64,000 nucleotides of DNA. Origin: Sinohyriopsis cumingii. Lineage: Eukaryota > Mollusca > Bivalvia > Unionida > Unionidae. This document shows positions 45,060 through 57,600 of the stretch, one piece after another. The stretch covers positions 35,000,901-35,064,900 of the forward strand of contig CM068835.1 of assembly GCA_028554795.2 (NCBI GenBank), given 5' to 3'. The notes under the pieces were generated by a model. That model ran no database searches. It saw nothing but the letters and a program-made list of their open reading frames with translations, and was not told the DNA's origin. The first letter of the stretch is position 1, and each line of letters starts with the position of its first letter. A program made the position numbers and the translations under genes.

Positions 45060-45262
45060 AATGTCATGGACAGATTCACAATGTCATGAGGTTACGTTTA
45101 CCTGTAAATGGGTTGCATCACAATATCAAGATGCTATATTTACCTGTAAATAGGTTGTATCATAATGTCACGAGGCTACATTTACTAATGTAAAAATGTT
45201 GCATTTACCTGTAAATTGGTTTCATCATAATGTCATGCAGTTACATTTACCTGTAAGTCAGT
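45060..45262. repeat. Degenerate tandem repeat of about 43 bp
   Basis: TTTACCTGTAAATGGGTTGC then ATCATAATGTCATGAGGCTA, about five copies with changes. A single related unit is at 46236-46281. Confidence 0.75.
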
Positions 45263-45689
45263 TACATCAAAAAGTCTAGATGTCGATTTTTCTTCATAAG
45301 TTAGACCAGTTTCCAGTAAGATATAACAACTATCCCTTGCTGCTATTGTGAAGTTGGAAAACATGCATTTAAAAGGTTCAGAAGCGTGATTCGAGACTGA
45401 TGTAGACTTGTCAAACATTATGTTTATCTAAAAAGTTTGTAAAGTATGCTTAGGTCTTAATTACCCCCAGTACAAACTGCAATTCCAAATCCTATGAAGC
45501 TCAATGGCTCTTGCTTTCTTTCACCTTCATGGCTTGGCTTTTATGTTGCCAATTTCATGTGGCAATGGCAATCATCTCCACCATCATAAGACATACTCAA
45601 ATCAAGACATGGTGTAAAATAAATGTAATTATTCCCTTTCCGGCTTTTTCCATCAAGAATCAATATTTCTCTTTATTCTTCTGTAACCT

Positions 45690-45872
45690 CTGTCTGCGTG
45701 GGTTCAAGTTTAGGATTCAACCAATGTGGGTATGTGAGAAATCTTGCCAGTAGCTTCTCATGGTTCAGTGGTTCTTCACGGGTTCTTCCTCCACCATTAA
45801 TACTGGCCGCCATGCATAGCCTATCGTGTGCTGAAAAATGGCTTTAAACCCCACAACAACAACAACAACATT
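45690..45872 (+). mobile_element. SINE family 2, head-truncated
   Basis: It begins in the tRNA-like portion (TCTGCGTGGGTTCAAGTTTAG), includes GCCAGTAGCTTCTCATGG and ACTGGCCGCCATGCATAGCC, and ends in a CAA repeat. It lies in the SENP intron between exons F and G. Confidence 0.75.
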
Positions 45873-46282
45873 CTTCTGTACTATTAAAGCTTTTTATGAG
45901 GCTTAAGGTCCCTTTTGTCTTCAACAGGTATGTATCTCTTGTTGGATGCCATTTTTAGAAACTTCTATAAGAAACAGCTTGATCATGGAAACATTTTACA
46001 TGAAAAAGAAATATATGCAGCTTAAACATGAGATACTCCTGTAAAGTTAATCTGGTTCCCTGACCAACTCAATTAAATCTAATATGAAACCTGGATCCAA
46101 ATCAAACACCTGTATGCCAACATCTAGATTTTACCACAACAATCATATTTTCAAACGTTTTGCTTTCTGTGAGTCCATATTTTAAGGGTCAAATCCATAA
46201 GACTTAACTGTCAAACTAAAAGGATTGTCAGGTCATATGTGATGTTACATTTTTTTACCTGTAAATGGGTCATATCACAATA

Positions 46283-46507
46283 CTGTTGTTGTTGTTGTTG
46301 TGTTTACTGCCATTTTTCAGCACACAATAGACCATACATAACTGGTGGAAGAATCCTGGGAAACCCCCAGTATGAATCTCCAACTCCAGAATATATTGGT
46401 AAGCTTTCTCACATACCCACATTAGCCAAGCCTGAGACTCAAACCAACACAGACAGGGGTGAGATTGGTAAAGGAGAACACTTCAGATCACTCTGCCACC
46501 TAGACCA
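46283..46507 (-). mobile_element. SINE family 2, minus strand
   Basis: (TTG)n at 46283-46299, then CATTTTTCAGCACACAATAG, GTAAGCTTTCTCACATACCC and a tRNA-like head end (GATCACTCTGCCACCTAG). Second copy in the same intron as 45690-45872 but on the other strand. Confidence 0.75.
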
Positions 46508-46842
46508 CACAAAATTTCACAATGTTACAAGTTTGATGAATTTCATTGGAAACAATTACACATATTAGATCATCTGATTTATGTAATTTTGCAGGTTAAA
46601 ATGTTAAAATATCTTTCAGTTTTTCCAATATACAAACATCACTTATTCTAACTGGGTTCCTGCTTCCATCTGTCTAAAGTTCCTTTACCATTCTTTAATT
46701 ATAATTTCAGGTCATGTTAATATGAACAAAAATATAGAAAAAAGGAATCTTCAGAAGATGTTAAAAAGAAATGAATCTGAAATTGCTATTTATGTTGACT
46801 ATTATCTGCACAATGCTTCTTGTCACTTCTGTGCCTTCATGT

Positions 46843-47013
46843 GGGAGCTGCAGTAGCTCAATGGTAAGCATGCCAGACTCACAAACAAAAGGGTGTGGGT
46901 TTGAATCCTACCAATGGACCAGCCTGGGTCACCTACTGCATGACACTTTACTCCAATTGCCTTGGCACTAATTAACCTGCTTGTGTTGCTATGCCGTTAA
47001 ACAACAAAACCAA
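46843..47013 (+). mobile_element. tRNA-derived SINE, family 3
   Basis: Head GGGAGCTGCAGTAGCTCAAT with GGTAAGCATGCCAGACTCAC, box B GGGTTTGAATCC, then a body ending AACAACAAAACCAAAG. Related to 3973-4157. It could pass for a tRNA gene in a naive scan but it lacks a tRNA acceptor stem and has a long body. Confidence 0.65.
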
Positions 47014-47105
47014 AGCCTTCATGATAGGATGAGAACCAACTTATTTTAATTTATCTGAAGAACAATACTAAAAGATTTAGTGAAAAATAAATATTTTAGA
47101 CTCAC

Positions 47106-47231
47106 GTTACACATGCATCTTCTTCCGCTGCAGTTGAAGCATTCCGTTGTGTTAATCTCTTGAAGAAGAAGGAGCTGAACACATGCGTCCTCTTTCTATC
47201 CTTCTGACCCAACTTCTCCAGGAATAAGTAC
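47106..47231 (-). CDS. SENP6/7: SENP6/7-like exon F
   Basis: Acceptor TTGTAG at 47232, donor GTGAGT at 47105; 126 nt, phase 2 to 2. It reads YLFLEKLGQKDRKRTHVFSS and goes on to FFFKRLTQRNASTAAEEDACV. The THVFSSFFFKRL block is a conserved part of the ULP fold that helps shape the SUMO surface. The Ala/Glu-rich end is a likely short loop. Confidence 0.94.
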
Positions 47232-47305
47232 CTACAATTGTACAGGCATTTATAGTAAATTGTATTAACATAAGGAAATAAACTCCATCGCCTCTGAAAT
47301 CCAGC

Positions 47306-47487
47306 CATTGGGAACTGTGGTAGCTCAGTTGGAAGACCATTAATCAGCTCGTCAGTAGCTGCCCATGTGCCAGTGGCTTTTCCTGAGATTTTTCTGGGAA
47401 GTTACTCCAACAGTTATACTGGCTGCCATGTACGAATTATCATGTGCTGAAAAATGGTATTAAGCCCACAACAACAACAACAACAAC
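47306..47487 (+). mobile_element. Chimeric SINE: different tRNA head on the family 2 tail
   Basis: The head GGAACTGTGGTAGCTCAGTT looks like a different tRNA type from the usual family 2 head, while the body (TTACTCCAACAGTTATACTGG) and the tail (GCTGAAAAATGGTATTAAGC plus CAA repeats) are family 2. Either the head was swapped or this is a separate subfamily. Confidence 0.65.
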
Positions 47488-47800
47488 TAAAGTGGTCTGA
47501 ATAAATGGAATGATAGGTAATAAAAATACCAGTGTATTCTTTCATCTTAAATTACAATTAATATTTCAATTAATTTTGCAGACTATATCCTACCTTATAT
47601 GAATTCATAATCTTGAGACCTGACAAACATGATCAGAATATGAGATAATAATGTGAATAACACACAACATTGAAAGTTCTGAAACCAGTTAAAATGCAAC
47701 AGTTTTAGTGTCATTCATTGCCTTTCCCCTAGGACACATCAAGGCAGCCAACCCAGACTGGCTTATGTTCATGTTAAATTTAACAAACTTAATATCTTAC

Positions 47801-47917
47801 TTGATGTAGAAGTCAATGATGACATCATTCAGGAACTCTCCTTCATTAAGGCAGAAAAGGTCTTCATTGGTAATGGGGATACCACCTGTAGCTGGAGGTG
47901 CAGGATATGTCAAAATC
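47801..47917 (-). CDS. SENP6/7: SENP6/7-like exon E: start of ULP protease domain
   Basis: TTTCAG acceptor at 47918, GTAAGA donor at 47800; 117 nt, phase 2 to phase 2. It encodes [20 protein letters not shown] and then [17 protein letters not shown]. The proline-glycine run followed by the Leu-Asn-Asp-x-Ile-Ile-Asp-Phe-Tyr motif is diagnostic of SENP6/7-type C48 peptidases. Confidence 0.95.
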
Positions 47918-49589
47918 CTGAAACAAGAATTTTCTGTATAAATGTAATTGTTCCTTCAGCCATTATTTTATTAATATATTCATCTTCAGTTTTATAAATA
48001 TTATCAAGGATTTCTTATCAAAATGGTTGGGTCTTTTCTTTTCTTAAACACAAAAAACAAAGCATTTCTGGTAAAAGAAGCAAACTTTTGTCTCTCACTG
48101 GTTGTAACTAAAGCCTCCAAGAAGCAGGTCTCAAACTCATTCCTGGCAATCGTGAAAAATGCTAATTGACTGACTTTATGATAAAAGTCTTAATTTATCT
48201 TAATTCTAGCACATTAATTTTCTTGCCTCTCCACAAATGACTGACCTATTGAGGGTATTCACTACAACTTCACATACTTAGAAATGCTCCAGTGAGCTGT
48301 GGCCAGCAAATTGCAGTTGTTCTGCCTAGTACCATCTTTTCCATTAAGTAAAGTGAATTCTTTTTACATCACACACACATCGTTCCCTTTGTGAAAAAGT
48401 AAGGATATGGTTGGGCTACCTTTCGCAAAAAAAAAGAGGAAAAAGTAGGGAAAAACAGTATCAAATTTAAATAAATTACTGAATAATAAAACCTTTACTT
48501 GACATACCTTGTAAACTTGAACAATATCATGCCCATAGTCATGTACTAGCCATCTCTTTAGTCTAGGTTGCTTCTGTATTTTTACAGTTTTCGGTCATTA
48601 CAACGTGTTTTGACCACATTATATCAAATGGCACAGCCAAAAATCTAATAAATTGCCACTAGAACAAGTGAAATATACACGAAGTCCCAAAACTTTACAT
48701 TTAGTTTTTAGTTGTCCCTTAACATGTCGTTGTAAAGTTGAGGTTACTCAATGCATCAGTGACCACTGTGGTTTGAATAGTGATCACAACAGTGTGAAGA
48801 CAACTATGCATTTGCTCTCATATACATTTACAGAGGTTGTTTTAAAATATCTTTAATGTTTCGGACCTTGTCATTTGTTGGGGGATGTTTTAGGATCTAA
48901 CATAAGTTAATCTGACTGTTCTAGTGTTAGCTGATTGAACTTTTTCATAATTACCATAATGTCATGTATAGTTTTGTTGTGCTCATCTGAACTTACATGA
49001 TACAAACACATGGTGAAATGACCAAAACAGGTACAATGACCTTAAACACCCAGCTCCACATCGCACAGTTCATAACTAAATTTAATTCATTATGGACATT
49101 CATGCATTGTGTAATGGATTTTCAACATAAAATTGAGAAAAAAAGGTTGGAACTGTAGCACCATTTTGGAAACAGACACGATTTTGGTATTCCCCCCAAA
49201 AAGCTGAAAATTTGAAAGGGGGTTTGGGGGTCCTCCCCCAATGGGGTTTCGAGTGGCAGCGCCCTTGATCTGTGGGTCCAAAGTGCCAAAGGTCCCCAGC
49301 TAAAAATGCATTTTATAATCATAAAAAACTGCTCCTTATGATCATAATAAATAACAAAATAATCATTTGAAAAACTAACAAACTTACCAAAAAAATTTCA
49401 ACTTGCTTGATTGATTTCACAATATTTATTGTCACATGAATTTGTTCTCCAATATTATTGGTGCTTAAGTTATTTTATGTGCATGTCAGTGTTAATATTG
49501 TAATTAAGTCAAAATAATTTCTCAATTTTTGCAGCAAATGTGTTATAATTCTCTCTTTTTACTATATACAAATAATCCTATACAGTCAC
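47918..49589. other. SENP intron D-E, right-hand part
   Basis: No gene is supported. A G/C-richer patch at 49190-49300 (GGGGGTCCTCCCCCAATGGGG region) stands out from the AT-rich background but has no recognisable element ends. Confidence 0.4.
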
Positions 49590-50150
49590 TTGTCTTTTTC
49601 TTCAATGGACACAACCTGTTGATATTCCAGTCGAGCTCTTTTTGCAGCTTTAATAAAGATTTGTTTAGCCTTCCTTTTTGACTGACTTTTTTGGCTCAAT
49701 GTGCAATTGTTTTATTTCCTTCTCAATGAAAGCCTTTTTTCCTGTCAAGCTGGTGCTTGTATTGGCGAGATGCAGTGCACATATTCTGACAGAACGCTAC
49801 ATCTGTTCTGTCGTGCAAGAAATCTTTCTTCTTATAGTAATTAACTGCACTTTTTCCAGATGCCTTCTAAGCTTCACTTTTTCTGTATGCAGCTTCTTTC
49901 ATAGGTGCCATTCCAAAATCTTCCAACCGCGATTAAGTAGAGTAGATGTCACAAAATGCCAGTCCTCTAGCGTTCAGTTTTCTTATAAACTGACCAACTA
50001 AATTTCTGTAGACTTTTCGCTCAGCCATTCCCATTTCCATATGTTGTTTTAAACCTTTATCAAAATTTCTCGTGTCATGGTCTCTCTCAACAACTTGGGA
50101 TGCCATTTTTTTTGTTGCTGCAAGCACGCTTCTTCTTTCCATAGCCATCA
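49590..50150 (-). pseudogene. Decayed gene of unknown family, probably mobile-element derived
   Basis: Minus strand, first ATG at 50148: MAMERRSVLAATKKMASQVV and RDHDTRNFDKGLKQHMEMGM, then a TAA at 49933-49935. The same frame continues past it as DFGMAPMKEAAYRKSEA, another stop, KSAVNYYKKKDFLHDRTDVA and a further stop, then a shifted frame ending KAAKRARLEYQQVVSIEEK-stop near 49595. The text is lysine-rich and helical. It lies inside a SENP intron on the same strand but is separate from it. I do not recognise the family. Confidence 0.45.
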
Positions 50151-50566
50151 GTTTCCATTACATTCGTTGGATGAATTTAAACTTTTGACCAATCAGAATA
50201 CTCTTTACAAGAGTCGTAGGCTAACTAATATATGGAACAAATGCATTACAAGGATCATTGCGGAATGGGACCAAACAGACCGTGTTTTAAAAACAGATCG
50301 GAGATGATAAAAAAACGGACTATATCAAGAAAAATCGGATTCAAGTCAGGAGGAAAGCAGAATTCTACTTTAATACGGAGAAAAATCATGTCTGTGTAAA
50401 AAATAGAGTAGAGAAAAATAAGGAATCGAACAAAAGAGAAGGAGAAAGTAGGAAAAACAAAGATCAATAAAGTGTGTTTGCGTGTATGCATGTGTGAGTA
50501 TGTGCAAGAACCCTTATTTATGTGCTGCTCATTACATGCATTTGTAAACTGGCAAAACATATTTAC

Positions 50567-50891
50567 TTCAAAACTGGTCCTGTAAAACCAAGCATTGGAG
50601 GAGACAAACAGCTTGAGTCCTCTTCAACTGCAAAGTAAGCATGATCAGTCAGCTGCATTGAAGGAGTATTCTTTGCTGGCGACAGGTTGATGCCAACTGG
50701 TTTCTTTTTACAGGATTGTTCATAGACCTGGTAAGCTTCCTCCTCATTGAGCTCCATGTAGAAGGACTGGTCATCTTTCTCTGGGGTCTGCACTTGTGTC
50801 TCCTTATAAAGCTCCATCAGTTTGGTAAAGTCTGCCTTGGTATTATCATTAACAGTGCCAAGTACTACTGTAATCAACTGGTGTGCCTCCT
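50567..50891 (-). CDS. SENP6/7: SENP6/7-like exon D: linker into the protease domain
   Basis: Acceptor TTTTGCAG at 50892, donor GTAAAT at 50566; 325 nt, phase 1 in and phase 2 out. It begins EEAHQLITVVLGTVNDNT after completing the split codon of exon C, carries an acidic and Lys-rich middle (KDDQSFYMELNEEEAYQVYE), and ends GFTGPVL. An in-frame TAA lies just beyond the donor, so the donor choice matters: splicing at 50566 restores a Lys that opens the ULP domain in exon E. The intron between C and D is 7.4 kb and holds a complete Tigger element. Confidence 0.88.
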
Positions 50892-51266
50892 CTGCAAAAG
50901 AAGTAAAAAAATCATCAAATCTGCCCTAGTTTTAATCACTCCATAGTCTTTGTTTGTGGCTGCTGTCAATGTCTTTTTCTTTTATCTGGACTAATGATAA
51001 TCACAAATCTTTGTACAAATCATAATTTGTTTTTCTTAACGAAATCATTTCATATTCCAATGTGAGTGATCTGGAATCCCACGGCCTATGGTTAATTATC
51101 AGCAGCTTCACAAAACTCAATATAGTGGGCTTCATGTGTCTGCCTGCAATTAGGTTTACCTGGAGAAAGTAAAATTTTAAGTAAATTATGTTCCTCCAAG
51201 AATACTTACCTGATCAAATTAACATTAGGAATATAAGCCTGCTACCTCCCGAATTCAGCCATACTA

Positions 51267-52797
51267 CACCTCTCCCTCGATAACTCGCACTCTGATAACT
51301 AGCAAATCCACTTATAATGTAGGGTCAGGTGTGGATCCCATTTTTTAAGCCAGAAAATACCTCCAGAATTGATTCCCATTTGTTGAACTTTTAGAAAATT
51401 ATGATCAAAATTGGTAACTGAAAATTTTATATATCGCTCGTTTTATTGTCAAAAACGGTAGATATGACCTGGAAATTTTAATCAACATTATAAAATATCA
51501 AATTTAAAAATAGGTCATACAATTTTTTACATTTTCTTTCCAAACAACATTCCTAGTACACCGCAACTAACGAAATGTAAGGAAATTTTGTTCAATGAAA
51601 ATGTCACTTACGCCAAGTGGAGGCAGCACTACAATAAATACAAATTAAATAATTTATTTATCAATTGAAATCTGTGTTCTAGTTCTTTCTTTTAGTTCCT
51701 TTTAAGTGTAATCGTCATAAATGCAATGTGTCCTCTTGTAATTAAATGCAAAATGCATCAATCTATCGTAACAGCTATGTCCACGAGCGTTTATCTGAAA
51801 ACCTAATTAAATGCCGACAGTGTTCTGATAACTGACTTGTGAAAATATCTGTTGTTTTGTAGCACTGAATTCAAAGCTGGCATCCTTTGTATTATTATGT
51901 TATGTCTTTTGAATCAAAAAAAGGAGGTGGAATAAAAGAAACGTTAAAAGGCATAAAAATCCTTCAAACTTAAAATCTATCGGCCCTGGTCATATGTCAG
52001 GTGAACTCACTTCATTTGAGCAATCAAACACTGTTATAAATGTTATTGTGTATGTAATATAAACTAACTTAAATTAACAGACTCTTTCATAGCTGTGATC
52101 AAAGATAGCAATGAAGCCATGCGAAATGAATACTTTGTAAAAATAAAGACCTTGATTTCACAGATACGGACCATTGTGGTCAAGCGAGTTTCAGAGAATT
52201 CTTTAAATGGCACTTAGAGATATCCTCAAGGATGATAAGAAGTTTCATTATTACTTCCAATGAAATCACGGCATCAATATTGAACTAATTGAACAATACA
52301 AAAATTGAGTTTCGACGTAGACGATTGTCTCACAAAATAAATGTTGCATGTTTTTAAAAAAATGGAATCTTGTTTTGTGGTTTATCAACAGTTAGTCCAG
52401 TTCCCTGCTCTGTGGACTCCTGATTTAGCAGGATACTATTAAACTCCATTATGGGAACCAGACTCATCAAGAAAACAAAAAGCAGTGGCGTAATACACAG
52501 ATTTTTCGCGTACACATGATGGTTGTTGAAGTTGGAACGATCTTTCACGTTTATTTTGAAAATAAATGTTATTTAAACAGAATAACGAACAACTTATTAG
52601 AAAAAAGTGCTTTAATAAACTTTATTATCGACATGATTGTAAAATGAGGATTCAATCATCAAACAGCCCAGTTCCCTAATGCATTTTTCTCGATGTCAAT
52701 TCAATTTTTTGGAGGTCCCTTGGTAACTCGTGCCCTCGCTTATAGTGCAGTCTATGTTTGTGGACCCCGTTGTGTGTGAGTTATTGAGGGTAAAGTG
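51267..52797. mobile_element. Tigger-like nonautonomous element (1531 bp)
   Basis: TA on both sides (51265-51266, 52798-52799). Left tip CACCTCTCCCTCGATAACTC; right tip complemented CACTTTACCCTCAATAACTC. The right subterminal region, read inwards, carries GGGGTCCACAAA as in the 54631 element. No transposase is recognised inside; a short open stretch at 52080-52215 (VIKDSNEAMRNEYFVKIKTL) is unassigned. Confidence 0.65.
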
Positions 52798-52994
52798 TAA
52801 AAAGACAAAGACTTGCCTTTTCTCTCATGTATACAAAGGGCAATAACTCTTTTCCATTACCACCCCTTGCCATTACCAGATGTCACTAGTTTTTGAGCTA
52901 AGCAATTTACCATCATAGATGGTTACATGGCAGTGTGGTTGGGAGGGTTTTTAAATAATGTGATCAGGCAAGCATTCTCAGAAAAATATAATAT

Positions 52995-53229
52995 TGTTGA
53001 GTTTAACACCATTTTTCAGCACAAGAAAGGCTATACATGGCAGCCAATCTAACTGGTGGAGGAAGAGCCCTGGAAAACCCCAGGAAGAACCATCGACCCA
53101 CGAGAAGCTACTGGCAAGCTTTCTCATGTACCCACATTAGCTGACAGTGAGTCTCGAACCCACACTGAGGGGAGATGGCAGTGATCCGTAACGATGAGTG
53201 CTTTAGACCACTTGGCCACTTGGGGCCCC
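52995..53229 (-). mobile_element. SINE family 2, minus strand
   Basis: It reads from GTTTAACACCATTTTTCAGC through CTACTGGCAAGCTTTCTCAT to the head end CCACTTGGGGCCCC. The CAA tail is reduced. Located just to the right of the Tigger-like element 51267-52797. Confidence 0.75.
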
Positions 53230-54134
53230 ATGAGGTAATAGGAGGGAATGCTGAGCATCCCACCTATACCTCAGGAATCTTTCTGTTAATTATAACCTGC
53301 TCGCCTACTTAAAGCATCAAATGTGGTAATGTGAACCATGACCACTCTGTCAGGTTAAGAAGATGATTAATGGAATCTTCTTACTATCCAAATTCACTCG
53401 CAAATCCAGAGAAATTAAGAAGCTGTGATGAATTAATGGGTCGTGTGGTCATCTGGGCCGCTGCCACGAGATTCACAAGATCTGGGTTCTGTCTCTGTGA
53501 AACTAAATTCCTGAGATAAAAACTCAAGAAGGTTTACAATGCATTCCTTCCAACAGCTCCTATGATGTCTCAGATCAAAAAGTTGCATTCAAATGCAAGG
53601 CTTGCAGAGACTGCTCGAATTTCATGAGCTAAAATTCTCATGAGACAACTCTGATCTTTGGAGACATCAGAGTATAAAGAGCATATAACCCGCTTAAGCC
53701 ACAAAAATTTGGCTTAAGAAGTGATGTTTTGCTTTCTCGCCTTCATATGAGAAAAAGTCCTTTGCTGTTACCGAGAATTGTCTCTGCTTAAGGGCATGGA
53801 CAGGATCTTGCATGGCTGCTGCTCTCAGATTATCCTGGACTGCCAATTGATGATGACAGGTTCTTGGCTTCCATGATTATTTGTATGTGTCATTATGATC
53901 ACCAACCATCTGATCTGAACTGAAGAATGTTCAGATCAACTGAAAATGCATGAAAGTAACTCAGCCTGCATGCTGAAGCTAAACCTATCTGGAAACTGGT
54001 TACTGTGATAACAGTTTCAGCATGATACAGACTAATACCTCAAATTTTCCTGAATTTAGCCATCATAAGATCCAGGACAGATAACAGGTTGGGAACAGGG
54101 TGAGGAATTTTGGTCTATTCAAATCAAAACTGTG
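53230..54134. other. SENP intron C-D, unassigned stretch
   Basis: Lies between two SINE copies. I see no element ends, tandem repeats or coding signal. Confidence 0.4.
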
Positions 54135-54325
54135 ACTCCAGATGGGCAAGTGGTCTAAAGTACTCACCTTTACTGATGCCACCTTGCCTCTGTTTGTATG
54201 GGTTCAAGTCCCTGACTCATCCAATGTGGGTATGTGAGAAAACATGCCAGCAGCTTCCCATGGGTCCGTAGTTCTTACAGGGATTTTACTAGGTCCTTCC
54301 TCCACCACAAATACTGGCCACCGAT
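54135..54325 (+). mobile_element. SINE family 2, 3' end lost
   Basis: The head CCAGATGGGCAAGTGGTCTA and body (GCCAGCAGCTTCCCATGGG) are clear, but the copy stops after ACTGGCCACC without the usual 3' tail. Confidence 0.65.
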
Positions 54326-54436
54326 GATACAGGTAAAGAGTTCTCCAACATAATTATGACTGACATCTTGCTGAGTCAGTCCTTCTTTAACTGCAACCCT
54401 ACTGATGTAAATCACAACAGTCAATGTTTAGGAATG

Positions 54437-54566
54437 TTGTTGTTGCTGTTGTGGGGTTAGCATCATTTTTCAGCACAAGATACATGGTGGCCACTATAAC
54501 TGGTGGAGCAAGAACAATGACCACAAGAACCTACTGGCAAGCTTTCTCATGTACCCACATTAGCCA
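54437..54566 (-). mobile_element. SINE family 2, minus strand, head lost
   Basis: TTGTTGTTGCTGTTGTGGGG, CATTTTTCAGCACAAGATAC and CTACTGGCAAGCTTTCTCAT match family 2, but it ends before the tRNA-like head. Confidence 0.65.
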
Positions 54567-54630
54567 TTTAGGAATGAATATTAATCCAAATAAATAAAAA
54601 ATCCTGTATGGATGGTTCAAAAATGTAATA

Positions 54631-57600
54631 CAGTGGAACCCCGCTATAACGCGATGATCGGGGTCCATAAAATCGGATCGCGTTAAAAGCAGGGTCGCGT
54701 TAATGCGGGGTTTTACAATATTTAACTTTTTTCCGAGAACAAATACGTGTATACATGTACAATGATCAAAAGTCGGCTTATCATCAGATGAATATTAACT
54801 GGAATGCATTAATTAAGATATATTCAAAATAATCGATGGCTAATATATTTATAGGTTATTACTGTGCATTAAAAACATTTACTAATTTTTATTTGTTTGA
54901 ACAATAATACAGATTGACCGATAATACCAGACTATCGCTATATCATGAAAAGTGTATCAACACCGTATGCTACCGTGCCGTCGTGGCATGCAGTTCATCC
55001 ATAATGGATGTAATTTCATTGAAAATCGTACAGATTTAAAATATTCAATAATTTTGTAATAGTCCGAATTCGTCGTGTAAAATATAGGATGAACAAAATA
55101 TTGAAACCATTTACTTACTGTCTGATATCGTACGGTCATTGCATGCAGCTATTCCCGGGTCTACATACGGTGTCTGTACAAATTTCATACCGCTAAAATT
55201 TTATCATATGCGACAACTGCAAGAATAATTAACAATCAACGCATGATTTCAGCGTGCAAATAACTTTTATTTCAGATTTTGTGAACATCAAAAGAAACAT
55301 GTGAAAACTGCTAAATTAATCGTTGCGCAAAGTGCAAAGTCAGTGTGGTTCCAAATTTAAATTTCATCATTTCTTGAAAAATATATCCAATGACGTTTGC
55401 TTCTTTGCCGCGAACTGTTGGGTTCTAGCAAAGTCAAGAATGTTTCTTAATTGAAGGACTTTGACGCTGTCAACATCTTGTGTTTCCAGCCACCTTAAAC
55501 TTGCTTCTAAATGTACTACTGCTTCAGACACTTTTGGTGGGGGAGTTGGGGTGCCATCGTCATCGTTATCATTATCGTCACTGGTTTCAGGTTCTGATTG
55601 TGCAGCTTCATTCTTCCTGCTGACATTTGTAACAATTTCGTCATCTGATATGTGTTCGTATATAGGGCAGATGTCATCTACTGAATACCAGTTAAGGATA
55701 TCATGATGACTGTGCTCGTATTTTTTGAGTGCTTCTTCTGCTAAACGTACGTCGTCTTCAGTGAATCCTGTAAATTCAAGCTCATCGTCACTATCATTTT
55801 GTGTCGAGGGCGTAAAAGCTGGCCCAAGACCCTTTATCCAGCATCGTTCAATGCAGCGTGCAGTGATAGCATCCCAGGCTTTACCTCCAAGGGGACATAC
55901 TTCTTTTAAGTTGAGTAATGCCAATGATGTGTCGACGGATGCGTTATTATCTGCTACCATTCCCTTTATCATTTCACGGCGATAATTTTGTTTAAATACG
56001 GAAATTATGCCTTGGTCAAGTGGCTGGATTTCTGACATAGTGTTTTCGGGAGGTACGAAACGTTGATCTTGCCATCACTGCTGACAAGATTTTCCGCTGG
56101 GGGGTGGGCAGGGCAATTATCCAGCAGGAGGAGAGCTTTTTCCTCCAGCTTGAGTTTTCGTAAATGAGCCCGAACATCTGGAATGAATGTTTTGTGAAAC
56201 CAGTCGTCAAATATGGAGCTATTCATCCAAGCATTCTTGCTGTTAGTGTACTGAAATGGAAGTGCCTTCATATTTACATGATGAAAACATCTGGGAGCTT
56301 TCGATTTTCCAATCATCAGAGGTCTGACTTTGTGGCTGCCAGACTTGTTAACACAAAATAAGACAGTCACTCTGTCCTTCCTCTTCTTGAAACCTTCTCG
56401 TTTGTGACTGTCAGTCTTGGTTGCAAGGGTGCGATCGGGTAACATTTTATAATATAAACCAGTCTCATCGCAGTTGTAAACTTGGTCGGCTGTGTAGCAA
56501 CCGTCCTCCAGCAACTTTTTAAGCCCAATCGGGTAGGAATTGGCAGCCTCTTTGTCAGCGGAGCGGATTTCCCCAGACACAAGAACTTGGCTGATAGCGT
56601 GCCTTTTCTTGAATCTGTCTAGCCAGCCATTACTCGCCTTAAATTTGGAATCATCTCCATTGATACGGCGATCAAATTTCTCTGCTTGGGCTTTCAGAAT
56701 TGGGCCAGAAATTGGAACACCTTCTCAGCGAGCTTGTACAAACCATTGGTACAAAGCTGAATCTAGGACATTGTCATTAGCTAACTTAACCCTTTTACGC
56801 TGTAAACCAGTTTCCTCTTCAAGAATGTTGGGTAGACTACGGAGCTTTCCTTCATCTGTTTTCCACCCTCGCAAAGTGGACTCGCTGATTCCTAGATCTC
56901 TGGCAAGCTGAGTTTGTTGTTTGCCCTTCTTTAGTTGATCTAGGGCATACAGTTTCTCTTTAGCAGAAAACGACTTGCGTTTTTGAACTTGCTTTTCCAT
57001 AACAGTAAAATATTTTTTTATATAAGCAAACAACATACACAGATAAAGCTCGATAACTAAGTAATGAAGGCCTGCAATGGTTACGAATCACTTTTTATAT
57101 AAAACAAAATTAAGCTGAACGGATGTACAATTTCATACCCTTTTAATGTACAGATAATAAAGTGGATATTATTTACTTTCAACTGTTTGTTGTTTGATCA
57201 CACCGCCAAGCACAGCATACATGTTGGCGGCTTTCGTCCTTTGATGTTTATTAAATTGTGCGACTCTTGTATCAACCATAGCTTTGTCTGCTGCTTGGCT
57301 GTGATTGCAGTTAAATAAGAAGCCTATGTCAGCTATTGTTTGAGCAACGACAGTATACAGAATTCATGGAAGACAATCACAAAGACGATTTACTGGCTTT
57401 ACTCATGGATCCGTAATAAGTAACACTTCCGATAATGTTTACTTCGGCTTAACAATTCAAAAACCTAATGAAACCAGTTTTCTCTTCTAGAGTAGAATAC
57501 GGAGCTTCACCACAACCTGTTCAAATTGATAAATTTCAGAAGCCAAGCATTGTTCACACTATTTTTTGTACGTTATATATATCGTATTATTTTAGAATTC

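Noticed and set aside
55461..55985. Open frames on the plus strand opposite the transposase
   Set aside because: Serine-rich shadows of the acidic transposase C-terminus in the reverse frame.
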